Part shown: one piece after another, positions 51,622 through 61,616 of the stretch
Position numbering within the stretch: position 1 is the first letter of the stretch
Layout of the letters: the number at the start of each line of letters is the position of its first letter
Origin: Ferrovibrio sp.
GTDB taxonomy: Bacteria > Pseudomonadota > Alphaproteobacteria > Ferrovibrionales > Ferrovibrionaceae
DNA length: 61,616 nt
Assembly (NCBI RefSeq): GCF_019636075.1
Contig: NZ_JAHBYG010000023.1
Location: forward strand, 1-61,616
Direction of reading: 5' to 3'
Notes under the pieces: generated by a model
The model's input: the letters and a program-made list of their open reading frames with translations, nothing else
What the model was told of the DNA's origin: nothing
The model's database searches: none
Made by a program: the position numbers and the translations under genes

Positions 51622-52626
51622 ATGAAACGCTTCCTCGCCTATACGCTTGCCCTCGGCCTGTTTGCGGGCCCGGCCGCCGCCCAGGATAAACCGGTGGAGC
51701 TGCTGAATGTCTCTTACGACATCGCACGCGAGCTGTTTGCCCAGATCAACCCCGCCTTCATCGCGGACTGGAAGGCCAAGACCGGCCAGACCGTGGATGT
51801 TAAGCAGAGCCATGCCGGCACTTCGCGCCAAGCCCGCGCCATTCTTGAAGGCCTGCAAGCCGATGTGGTGACCTTCAATCAGGTGCTGGATGTGCAGATT
51901 CTGCATGATCGCGGCAATCTGGTGGCAGCCGATTGGCAGAAGCGCCTGCCCAATAATGCCTCGCCCTATTATTCGCTGCCGGCCTTCCTGGTCCGTAAGG
52001 GCAACCCGAAGAAGGTGAAAGACTGGTCTGATCTGGTGCGCGCCGACGTGCAATCGATATTCCCCAATCCGAAAACCTCGGGCAACGCGCGCTACACCTA
52101 TCTGGCCGCCTATGGCTTTGCCCTGGAGCAGAACAAAGGCGACCAGGAAAAGGCCAAGGCCTTCGTGAAGACTTTGCTGGGCAATGTGCCGGTGTTCGAC
52201 ACCGGGGGCCGTGGTTCCACCACCACCTTCGTGGAGCGCGAGATCGGCGATGTGCTGATCACCTTCGAGGCCGAAACCAACGGCATCAAGCGCGAATACG
52301 GCGACAAGGGCTTTGAACTGGTGACGCCGTCGGTAAGCCTGTTGGCGGAATTCCCGGTCAGCGTGGTGGACAAGGTTGCCGAGCGCAAAGGCACCCAGGC
52401 TGTGGCCAAGGGGTATCTCGATTACCTCTACAGCGAAGCCGGCCAGGAGATTCTGGCCAAGCATTTCAACCGCGTGCACCATCCGAAGGTGAAGGAAAAA
52501 TACAAGGCGCAATTCCCGGACTTGCGGCTGATCACGGTGGAGCAGGTTTTCGGCGGCTGGGAAAAGGCCAACAAGGACCATTTCGCCGAGGGCGGCATCC
52601 TCGATCAAGTTTTTGTAAAACGGTAA
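51622..52626 (+). CDS. sbp: sulfate-binding periplasmic protein
   Basis: The 334-residue protein has a signal peptide of about 22 residues (ending AAAQ) and the sulfate-binding fold, with LLNVSYDIARELFAQINPAF at the mature start, SHAGTSRQARAI near residue 70 and a DTGGRGSTTTFV ligand region near residue 195. It binds sulfate or thiosulfate for the CysATW complex. It lies 26 bp after cysA. Confidence 0.93.
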   Translation: MKRFLAYTLALGLFAGPAAAQDKPVELLNVSYDIARELFAQINPAFIADWKAKTGQTVDVKQSHAGTSRQARAILEGLQADVVTFNQVLDVQILHDRGNLVAADWQKRLPNNASPYYSLPAFLVRKGNPKKVKDWSDLVRADVQSIFPNPKTSGNARYTYLAAYGFALEQNKGDQEKAKAFVKTLLGNVPVFDTGGRGSTTTFVEREIGDVLITFEAETNGIKREYGDKGFELVTPSVSLLAEFPVSVVDKVAERKGTQAVAKGYLDYLYSEAGQEILAKHFNRVHHPKVKEKYKAQFPDLRLITVEQVFGGWEKANKDHFAEGGILDQVFVKR

Positions 52627-52640
52627 TCTAGAAAAACATC

Positions 52641-53495
52641 ATGTCTCACAGTGTTAAGCATGACGGGTCCATCGTGGCCCGTCATGTGCTTCCGGGCTTC
52701 GGGCTCACCATGGGCGCGACCCTGCTATATCTTGCCGTGCTGATCCTGCTGCCGCTGGCCGCCCTGCTGCTGAAATCGGCGGAAGTGGGGCCGGAGCGGT
52801 TCTGGCAGATCGTCACCTCTCCGCGCGCGCTTGCTTCCTTTCAGATCACCCTGGGCGCCGCAGCCCTCGCCACCGCATTCAATGCGCTCTATGGCCTGCT
52901 GATGGCCTGGATCCTGGTGCGCTACGATTTTCCCGGTCGCCGCATCGTGGATGCATTGATCGACATTCCCTTCGCGCTGCCCACCGCCGTGGCCGGCATC
53001 GCGCTCACTGCGCTCTATGCCAAGAATGGCTGGTTCGGCGCCGTGCTGGAACCTGCCGGCATCAAAGTGGTTTACACCATAATCGGCGTGGCGATTGCCA
53101 TGGCCTTCACCAGCGCGCCTTTCGTGATCCGCACCGTGCAGCCGGTGCTTGAGGATATCCAACCCGATGTGGAGGAATCCGCACGCACGCTCGGCGCCTA
53201 TCCTTTCACGGTGTTTCGCAAGGTGGTCTTTCCCGCCATCCTGCCCGCCTATCTCACCGGCAATGCATTGGGCTTTGCCCGCTGCTTGGGTGAGTTCGGC
53301 GCTATCATCTTCATCGCCGGCAATCTGCCGATGAAAACCGAAATCACCGCCCTGCTGATCTTCATCCGTCTGGAGGAATTCGATTATCCGGCCTCTGCGT
53401 CGCTGGCCGTGGTGGTTCTGGCCGCCGCCTTTGTCACCCTGCTGCTGACCAATCTGCTGCAGGCCTGGCATCTGCGCTATAACGGCAGGGCATAA
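52641..53495 (+). CDS. cysT: sulfate ABC transporter permease CysT
   Basis: The 284-residue membrane protein has six helices and the CysT EAA-type loop EESARTLGAYPFTVFRKVVF near residue 175, and the LGEFGAIIFIAGNLPMKTEI segment. It forms the membrane channel with CysW. It starts 14 bp after sbp. Confidence 0.93.
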   Translation: MSHSVKHDGSIVARHVLPGFGLTMGATLLYLAVLILLPLAALLLKSAEVGPERFWQIVTSPRALASFQITLGAAALATAFNALYGLLMAWILVRYDFPGRRIVDALIDIPFALPTAVAGIALTALYAKNGWFGAVLEPAGIKVVYTIIGVAIAMAFTSAPFVIRTVQPVLEDIQPDVEESARTLGAYPFTVFRKVVFPAILPAYLTGNALGFARCLGEFGAIIFIAGNLPMKTEITALLIFIRLEEFDYPASASLAVVVLAAAFVTLLLTNLLQAWHLRYNGRA

Positions 53496-53499
53496 GGCC

Positions 53500-54312
53500 A
53501 TGGCGCATCGTATCCCGGCCGCCGGCGCAATGCCCAAACTGCTGATCGGCCTCGGCCTGCTGCTGACACTGGGCTTCATCGCAACGCCGATTTTCGTGAT
53601 CTTCGAGCAGGCCTTCTCCAAGGGCCTGGCCTTCTATCTGGCCAGCGTGCAAGACCCAGACACCATCCATGCCGTGCTGCTCACCCTGGCCACCACGGTG
53701 GTGGTGGTGCCGATCAATATCGTGTTCGGCATCGCCGCCGCCTGGGCCATTGCCAAATTCCAGTTCAGCGGCAAGAAACTGCTGCTCACCCTGCTGGAAC
53801 TCCCCTTCTCGATTTCGCCGATCGTGGCCGGCGTGATCTACCTGCTGCTATACGGCAGCCAGGGCCTGTTTGGCGGCTGGCTGGAAAGCTATGGCATTCG
53901 TCTGATGTTCAGCTGGCCTGCCATCGTGCTGGTCACCCTGTTCGTCACCAGCCCGTTCGTGGCGCGCGAATTGATTCCGCTGATGCAGGTGCAAGGCAAC
54001 GATCCCGAGGAAGCTGCCGCCACCCTGGGCGCCAGCGGCTGGCAGATTTTCCGCCGCGTAACCCTGCCCGCGATCCGCTGGGCGTTGCTGTATGGCGCAG
54101 TGCTCTGCACGGCGCGGGCGATCGGCGAATTCGGCGCGGTTTCGGTGGTATCAGGCAACATACGCGGCGAGACCAACACGCTGCCGCTGCAAGTGGAGTT
54201 GCTCTATCACGATTACAATGCCGTGGGCGCCTTTGCCGCTGCCAGCCTGCTCACCGTTATTGCCGTGATCACCTTACTGCTGAAAGCCGTGCTGGAGCGT
54301 TACCAGCGCTAA
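53500..54312 (+). CDS. cysW: sulfate ABC transporter permease CysW
   Basis: The 270-residue membrane protein has the CysW pattern: LLELPFSISPIVAGVIYLLL, an EEAAATLGASGWQIFRRVTL loop near residue 170, and IGEFGAVSVVSGNIRGETNT. It completes the sulfate importer. It starts 4 bp after cysT and converges with the usp gene. Confidence 0.93.
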   Translation: MAHRIPAAGAMPKLLIGLGLLLTLGFIATPIFVIFEQAFSKGLAFYLASVQDPDTIHAVLLTLATTVVVVPINIVFGIAAAWAIAKFQFSGKKLLLTLLELPFSISPIVAGVIYLLLYGSQGLFGGWLESYGIRLMFSWPAIVLVTLFVTSPFVARELIPLMQVQGNDPEEAAATLGASGWQIFRRVTLPAIRWALLYGAVLCTARAIGEFGAVSVVSGNIRGETNTLPLQVELLYHDYNAVGAFAAASLLTVIAVITLLLKAVLERYQR

Positions 54313-54322
54313 AGCGCGGCCA

Positions 54323-55207
54323 TCAATCCGCCGCCACCGCCGCGCGTGGCTCGCGCACCAGCAGGGCATCGCAGGCCAGGTCAGACAGGATATCCTTGGC
54401 CGTACTGCCGAGCAGGATATCCAGCACGGCGCTGCGGCCATGGCTGCCCAGGATCACCAGCTCCACACCGCGATCAAGCACATGGCTGGCAATCAATTCG
54501 GCCGGCTGGCCCGGTTCGATCAACAGATTGAGGCCGCGCTGCTGTGCGTCGCTCAAACCGCTGCGATCCAGGAAGGCGGCAGCCTCGGCCTGCAAGACGG
54601 CGCGCTGGGCGGCGATATCCGCGGCTGTGGTATCGGCCAGGCCGCGCGGCGGCGGCTCGAAAGCATGGAACAGCGTAAGCCGCCGATCCGGAAACCAGGC
54701 CAACGCCAGGCGCAAGGCATGGGCCGAGGATTCGGAAAAATCGCTGGCAACCAGGATATCGCCATAAGGCCCGGTGGGCCGCTGCTTGACGATCAGTACA
54801 GGCGTGCGTGCGCCGCGCAGCAGGCTGTCTACGCTGTTGCCCAGGCCGAAACGACCAAGCAATTCATCCCGCGCGATGCCGGTAACGATCAGGCCGCTCT
54901 GCTCTGTCCGCGCGGTTTGCAGCACGATCTTTTCCGGCCGCCCCACCTGCACAACAACGCCGATATCGGGCAACTGATGTTGCAAATCACGGCGGATCTG
55001 CGCGTCCACCAGATCATGCGCAACGGCGGTATCTTCGCCATCCAGCATGTCCGGCGCCGCCTCGATGGCATGCACCGCCACCAACCGCGCCTGCCACTCG
55101 CCGGCCAGCGCGGCAGCACGATCCAACGCACGGTCGCAGCGGGCGCTCAGATCGGTAGCCAGAAGAATACTGCTGGGTTTTCCGTTCAGCCATGCCGGAT
55201 CGTTCAT
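54323..55207 (-). CDS. tandem UspA universal stress protein
   Basis: The 294-residue protein has two UspA domains in a row (residues about 12-145 and 150-290). The second keeps the ATP-binding signature GSHGRSAVLDILLGSTAKDI; in the first, GIARDELLGRFGLGNSVDSL is the corresponding segment. Tandem Usp proteins are often induced by low oxygen or nitric oxide. ATG at 55207 has AAGGGAG upstream. It is in one operon with the P-type ATPase, 17 bp downstream of it, under a probable FNR box. Confidence 0.9.
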   Translation of the reverse strand: MNDPAWLNGKPSSILLATDLSARCDRALDRAAALAGEWQARLVAVHAIEAAPDMLDGEDTAVAHDLVDAQIRRDLQHQLPDIGVVVQVGRPEKIVLQTARTEQSGLIVTGIARDELLGRFGLGNSVDSLLRGARTPVLIVKQRPTGPYGDILVASDFSESSAHALRLALAWFPDRRLTLFHAFEPPPRGLADTTAADIAAQRAVLQAEAAAFLDRSGLSDAQQRGLNLLIEPGQPAELIASHVLDRGVELVILGSHGRSAVLDILLGSTAKDILSDLACDALLVREPRAAVAAD

Positions 55208-55224
55208 GCTGCGTCTCCCTTGCC

Positions 55225-57966
55225 TCAACCTTGCTGTAGATCGAACAGCTCGAACCGGCGCACGATTGCCTTTTCCACTTCCAATACCAGCATCAGCGCC
55301 AGGCCGGCAGCCACGATCATCAAGCCATCCCAAAGCATAACAGGCTTGGCGCCGAACCATTCATGCATGATCGGCAGATAGGTGAAAGCGAATTGCGCCA
55401 GCACCACGCCGACCAGGGCCAGTAGCACCGCCGGCGTGCCAAGCGCGCCGCGCCAGGTGAAGGATGTCATGCGCAGATAGCGCACATTGAACAGATAGAA
55501 GATTTCCAGCACCACGATGGTGTTCACCACCATGGTGCGGGCGGTATCCAGATCGCGGCCCTGGCCCAATGCATAGAAGAAGATGCCAAGCGCACTGATG
55601 GCAAACAGGAAAGAGACCAGGAATATCCGCCAGACCATGAAACGCGACAGCAGCGGCGCCTGCGGCGGGCGCGGCGCGCGCTGCATGACGCCGGGCTCCG
55701 GCGGCTCGAAGGCCAATACAAGGCCGAGCGTGATAGTGGTGATCAGATTGATCCACAGGATCTGCGCCGCCGTCATCGGCATGGCGAAGCCGAACAGGAT
55801 CGCGGCAATCACTGTGAAAACCTCGCCGCCATTGGTGGGGATGGTCCAGGCGATTACCTTGCGGATATTGTCGTAAACCGTGCGGCCTTCATGCACGGCT
55901 GAAACGATGGAAACGAAGTTTTCATCCAGCAGCACCATCTCGGAGGCTTCCTTGGCCGCCTCGGTGCCCTTGCGGCCCATGGCCACGCCTACATCGGCCT
56001 GCTTCAAGGCCGGCGCATCGTTCACGCCATCGCCGGTCATCGCAACGATAGCGCCGGTGGATTGCAGGGCGCGCACGATGCGCAGCTTGTGTTCCGGGTT
56101 GGTGCGGGCGAACACATCGGCGCCAAGCGCAATCTGCACCAGTTCGGCATCGGATTTGGCATCCAGCTCGGCGCCGCTTACCACCGCTGTGCTGTTCAGG
56201 CCGAGCTGACGCGCGATGGCTGCCGCCGTGGCGGCGTGGTCTCCGGTGATCATTTTCACGCCGATGCCGGCCGAGCGGCATTCGGCGATGGCATGGATCA
56301 CCTCATCACGCGGCGGATCGATGAAGCCGATGATGCCGAGAAAGATCACGCCGGCATCGATATCGTCGGACGATAATGGCACAGCCGTGGCGGGCTGCGG
56401 CTTCATGGCAAAGCCCAGCACGCGCTGGCCCTCGGAAGCAGCCCGGGCAATCTGTGCGTCCCAATAGGCGGCATCCAGCGGCTCTGGCCGCTCGCCGGCG
56501 CCCATCTGCTGCGCAGACATGGCCAGCAACCGTTCCGGCGCACCCTTCACGAAAATCGCCTGGTGTTTATCGGGCGAGCAATGCCGCGTGGCCATGAAGC
56601 GGTATTGTGCATCGAAGGGAATTTCATCGTCGCGCGGCCACTCGGCGCGCAGATGCTGCGGCGCCAGGCCGGCTTTCATGGCCAGGGCCACCAACGCGCC
56701 CTCCATCGGATCGCCATCCACGATCCAATGTCCGCTCTCTGTCTGGCGTAGATGAGCATCGTTGCAAAGCAGGCCGCAGCGGATCAGCGGCGCCACTGCT
56801 TCCAGCGCCGCCACATCATCATCGTCGTCGGCAGTAAGCTCGCCTTTGGGTTCGTAACCCGAGCCGCTCACCTCCACGCCATGGCCTGCGGCGACCAGGC
56901 GGCGTGCGGTCATTTCGTTGCGGGTGAGCGTGCCGGTCTTATCCGAACAGATCACCGATGTGGCGCCCAGGGTTTCCACGGCCGGCAGACGACGGATCAC
57001 CGCGTTGCGCCGGGCCATGCGCTGCACGCCGATGGCCAGCGTGATGGTGATGACCGCCGGCAAGCCTTCCGGCACCACGCCCACCGCCATTGCCACAACG
57101 GCGATCAAGGCATCCACCGGATCGTAGCTGCGCAACAGCGTGGCGAACAGATAAAGCAAAACCGCCGCACCGATGGCGATCCAGGTGAAGCGTTTACCGA
57201 AACTGTCGATCTGCCGCAGCAAGGGCGTGCCAAGCAGATCCACGCTTTCGATCAACCTGCTGATACGGCCGATCTCGGTATGTGCACCCGTGGCCACCAC
57301 GATGCCGGTGCCCTGGCCGGCGGCCACCAATGTGCCGGAAAACGCCAGGCAGGTGCGGTCGCCCAATGGTGCATCGGCGGCCACCGCCGCTTCATGTTTT
57401 TCCGCCACCACGGATTCACCGGTCAACATCGCCTCGTCGATCAGCAGACCGCGCGCGCGGATCAGCCGCAGATCGGCAGGCACACGGTCGCCGGCTTCGA
57501 CGATGACCAGATCGCCGGGCACCAGATCGGCCACCGGCAGCGCGACACGCTTGCCGTCGCGCCACAGATTGGCCTGGGGTGAAATCAACGCCCGAATAGC
57601 GGCCAACGCCTGCTCGGCCTTGCCTTCCTGCACGAAGCCTACGATGGCATTGACCAGCACCACGGCCACGATCACTGCCGCATCGATGCGATGCCCCAGG
57701 AACATCGCGCCCACGGCGGCGCAAAGCAGGAAATAGATCAGCGTGTTATTAAACTGCGCCAGAAAGCGCATGACAGGATGCGCGCGTGGCGCCTCGGGCA
57801 GGCTGTTGGGGCCATAAGCAGACAAGCGCCTGGCCGCTTCCTTTGCGCTCAGGCCATGCGGCGAGGTTTCGAGCCCCGCATAAAGCGCCTCAAGGGTTTC
57901 CGCATGCCAGGTTTTCGTTTCCGCGCCGCCACCAGCGGGCCGGCTCTCCATGCCTTGCTCGTTCAT
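55225..57966 (-). CDS. P-type cation-transporting ATPase (P2 type)
   Basis: The 913-residue ion pump has the phosphorylation motif SDKTGTLT near residue 340, the actuator TGES, and the hinge GDGVNDAPALK. Helix M4 has VPEGLPAV and M6 has WINLITTI, as in P2A/P2B calcium-type and related pumps; the transported ion is not certain. Ten helices fit the length. The annotated start is ATG at 57966; a GTG three bases earlier is in frame. With the usp gene it forms an operon preceded by TTGAT-N4-ATCAA. A DosR-controlled pump of similar type, CtpF of Mycobacterium tuberculosis, is a known parallel. Confidence 0.88.
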   Translation of the reverse strand: MNEQGMESRPAGGGAETKTWHAETLEALYAGLETSPHGLSAKEAARRLSAYGPNSLPEAPRAHPVMRFLAQFNNTLIYFLLCAAVGAMFLGHRIDAAVIVAVVLVNAIVGFVQEGKAEQALAAIRALISPQANLWRDGKRVALPVADLVPGDLVIVEAGDRVPADLRLIRARGLLIDEAMLTGESVVAEKHEAAVAADAPLGDRTCLAFSGTLVAAGQGTGIVVATGAHTEIGRISRLIESVDLLGTPLLRQIDSFGKRFTWIAIGAAVLLYLFATLLRSYDPVDALIAVVAMAVGVVPEGLPAVITITLAIGVQRMARRNAVIRRLPAVETLGATSVICSDKTGTLTRNEMTARRLVAAGHGVEVSGSGYEPKGELTADDDDDVAALEAVAPLIRCGLLCNDAHLRQTESGHWIVDGDPMEGALVALAMKAGLAPQHLRAEWPRDDEIPFDAQYRFMATRHCSPDKHQAIFVKGAPERLLAMSAQQMGAGERPEPLDAAYWDAQIARAASEGQRVLGFAMKPQPATAVPLSSDDIDAGVIFLGIIGFIDPPRDEVIHAIAECRSAGIGVKMITGDHAATAAAIARQLGLNSTAVVSGAELDAKSDAELVQIALGADVFARTNPEHKLRIVRALQSTGAIVAMTGDGVNDAPALKQADVGVAMGRKGTEAAKEASEMVLLDENFVSIVSAVHEGRTVYDNIRKVIAWTIPTNGGEVFTVIAAILFGFAMPMTAAQILWINLITTITLGLVLAFEPPEPGVMQRAPRPPQAPLLSRFMVWRIFLVSFLFAISALGIFFYALGQGRDLDTARTMVVNTIVVLEIFYLFNVRYLRMTSFTWRGALGTPAVLLALVGVVLAQFAFTYLPIMHEWFGAKPVMLWDGLMIVAAGLALMLVLEVEKAIVRRFELFDLQQG

Positions 57967-58030
57967 CACGGCAAAGCTAATGGCTCAACCTCCGGCATTC
58001 AACCTTTCATATCAGGCAAATCCCGGAGGT

Positions 58031-58044
58031 TTGATATGAATCAA
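58031..58044 (-). promoter_or_regulatory. perfect FNR/FixK-type box upstream of the P-type ATPase
   Basis: TTGATATGAATCAA equals TTGAT-N4-ATCAA, the consensus of FNR, FnrL, FixK and Anr regulators. Its centre is 71 bp from the ATPase ATG. A TATGAA -10-like hexamer lies downstream (58006-58011, minus strand), so the box would sit close to -41.5, as in class II activation. An overlapping longer inverted repeat TTCATATCA/TGATATGAA spans 58006-58040. Confidence 0.75.
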
Positions 58045-58051
58045 GCAGCCC

Positions 58052-60511
<2,460 letters not shown>

Positions 60512-60517
60512 TCAACC

Positions 60518-61616
60518 TCACACAAGTGCCGGGCGCGGCGAAACGGCGCCATCGGCAACGGAAAAGAATTCGGCCCGGGCACCCAGGCCATGAAACAATT
60601 CGGGGTCGGTGCCGGTAAGCCAGGCCTGCCCCCCGAGATCGAGGATTTCGGCGTAGAGCGCGGCGCGGCGCGTAGCATCGAGATGCGCGGATACCTCATC
60701 CAGCAGCAGCAACGGCGCAGCACCCTTGCGTTCGCGGATCAGCCGCGCATTGGCGAGCGTGATGGCGATCAACAGCGCCTTCTGCTCGCCGGTGGAACAG
60801 CCCTCGGCGGCACGATCCCGATCCCGATGCCAGACCGACAGGTCCGAACGATGCGGGCCTTCGGTGGCAGCCCCCGCCTCGCGATCGATACCCCGGCGCT
60901 CGGCCAGCAGGTCGCGGAATTTTTCTTCCGCCGCCAGGGCCGGCATATCCTCCAGCCAGGTTTCCAACAGGCCGCGAGCCGCAAGCCGCGCACGCGGAAA
61001 CACACTGGCGGCATTCTCAAGTTCCATACCGGCCTCGATCCGCACCAGCGCGGCGCGGCGGGCAGCGGCAATCGCCAGGCCGTGTTCGGCCATGCGGGCC
61101 TCCAGCGCGCCCAGCCAGGCCGGATCGGCGCCATAGCCATTCTTCAGCAGGCGATTGCGTTCGCGCATCGCCTTTTCATAGGCCGTCACCTGCCGCGCAT
61201 GCCCGCTTTCAAGGCCATAGACCAGGCGATCCATGAAGCGGCGGCGGGTGGACAGGCCATCGACGAACAACCGATCCATCTGCGGCGTGAGCCAGACCAG
61301 ATCGAGATATTCGGCCAGCAGATTGGCCGAGGCGGCAGGCTCGCCATTGATGCGCAGGGCGCGGCGTTCGCCGCCCTCTTCGCCGTCGGCGGTTTCGGCC
61401 AAGCCGGTGCCGATGGCAATCGGGCCATGCAGGGTCTGTACTTCGGCATGCACAACCCAACTTTGGGCCTTGGGTATGCCCTCGCCGCCCTCGCAACAAG
61501 GCTCTGAAAGCCTGGCGCGCCGCATGCCGCGGCCGGGCGAGAGGAACGAGATCGCTTCCAATATGTTGGTCTTGCCGGCGCCATTGGGGCCGGTGAGCAC
61601 CACCGGCCGGCCGGAT
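60518..61616 (-). CDS. recF: DNA replication and repair protein RecF, 5' truncated by the window edge
   Basis: This is all but the N-terminal part of RecF; the frame runs past 61616. RecF is an SMC-like ATPase that helps load RecA at gaps. GPNGAGKTNILEA (Walker A) lies near the edge, a STGEQKALLIAITLANARLI signature follows, and LLLLDEVSAHLDATRR is the Walker B/D region. The gene precedes gyrB, and dnaN and dnaA are expected further to the right. Confidence 0.95.
   Translation of the reverse strand, partial: SGRPVVLTGPNGAGKTNILEAISFLSPGRGMRRARLSEPCCEGGEGIPKAQSWVVHAEVQTLHGPIAIGTGLAETADGEEGGERRALRINGEPAASANLLAEYLDLVWLTPQMDRLFVDGLSTRRRFMDRLVYGLESGHARQVTAYEKAMRERNRLLKNGYGADPAWLGALEARMAEHGLAIAAARRAALVRIEAGMELENAASVFPRARLAARGLLETWLEDMPALAAEEKFRDLLAERRGIDREAGAATEGPHRSDLSVWHRDRDRAAEGCSTGEQKALLIAITLANARLIRERKGAAPLLLLDEVSAHLDATRRAALYAEILDLGGQAWLTGTDPELFHGLGARAEFFSVADGAVSPRPALV

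Overview
This window is a gene-dense, GC-rich stretch of an alphaproteobacterial chromosome. The gene neighbourhoods (recF-gyrB, lgt-midA-pgeF, rplY-pth-ychF, ilvE next to a petP/petR-like MarR and response regulator pair, a phasin, TRAP and Liv transporters) fit a free-living, Rhodospirillales-like organism. I cannot name the genus. I see no tRNA, rRNA, CRISPR array, prophage or insertion sequence.

Layout. 0-5.3 kb: the end of a TerC-family membrane protein, a receiver protein with a degenerate phosphorylation site, the helicase hrpB and an EamA exporter. 5.5-10.2 kb: a complete branched-chain-amino-acid-type ABC transporter (two ATPases, binding protein, two permeases). 10.2-12.2 kb: rmlA and rmlB for dTDP-4-keto-6-deoxyglucose. 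12.3-19.5 kb: uvrB, a pteridine-reductase-like SDR with folB, a 341-bp gap rich in DnaA boxes and GANTC sites, then uvrC, pgsA and moaD/moaE. 19.5-24.2 kb: ilvE facing away from a MarR/response regulator/histidine kinase operon, then a second MarR with a DUF1398 gene. 24.2-28.6 kb: small proteins, a phasin, a TetR/COQ9-like protein, proC, a YbjN protein with a long structured leader, and ubiK. 28.7-38.5 kb: a mostly forward housekeeping run (lysS, lgt, midA, pgeF, a lipoprotein, prs, rplY, pth, ychF and two MaoC hydratases). 38.5-42.1 kb: a second EamA exporter, a dienelactone hydrolase and recQ.

42.2-50.2 kb looks like a catabolic module for D-galacturonate by the oxidative lactone route. 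A TRAP transporter (dctPQM) is divergent from an FCD-type GntR regulator, which is followed by KdgD, uronate dehydrogenase, galactarolactone cycloisomerase, galactarolactone isomerase and a carboxymuconolactone-decarboxylase-family protein. The last dehydrogenase of the route (2-oxoglutarate semialdehyde to 2-oxoglutarate) is not in the window. 50.5-54.3 kb is a sulfate ABC transporter (cysA-sbp-cysT-cysW). 54.3-58.0 kb is a P-type cation ATPase with a tandem UspA protein, downstream of a perfect FNR-type box. 58.0-61.6 kb is gyrB and most of recF.

The main non-coding signals point to an origin-proximal region: a perfect parS centromere site at 50304, two perfect DnaA boxes plus near matches and five GANTC sites between folB and uvrC, and recF-gyrB at the right edge. 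A second theme is many short tandem repeats. Some duplicate or follow the 3' end of a gene, and others lie in frame inside hrpB, uvrC and gyrB.
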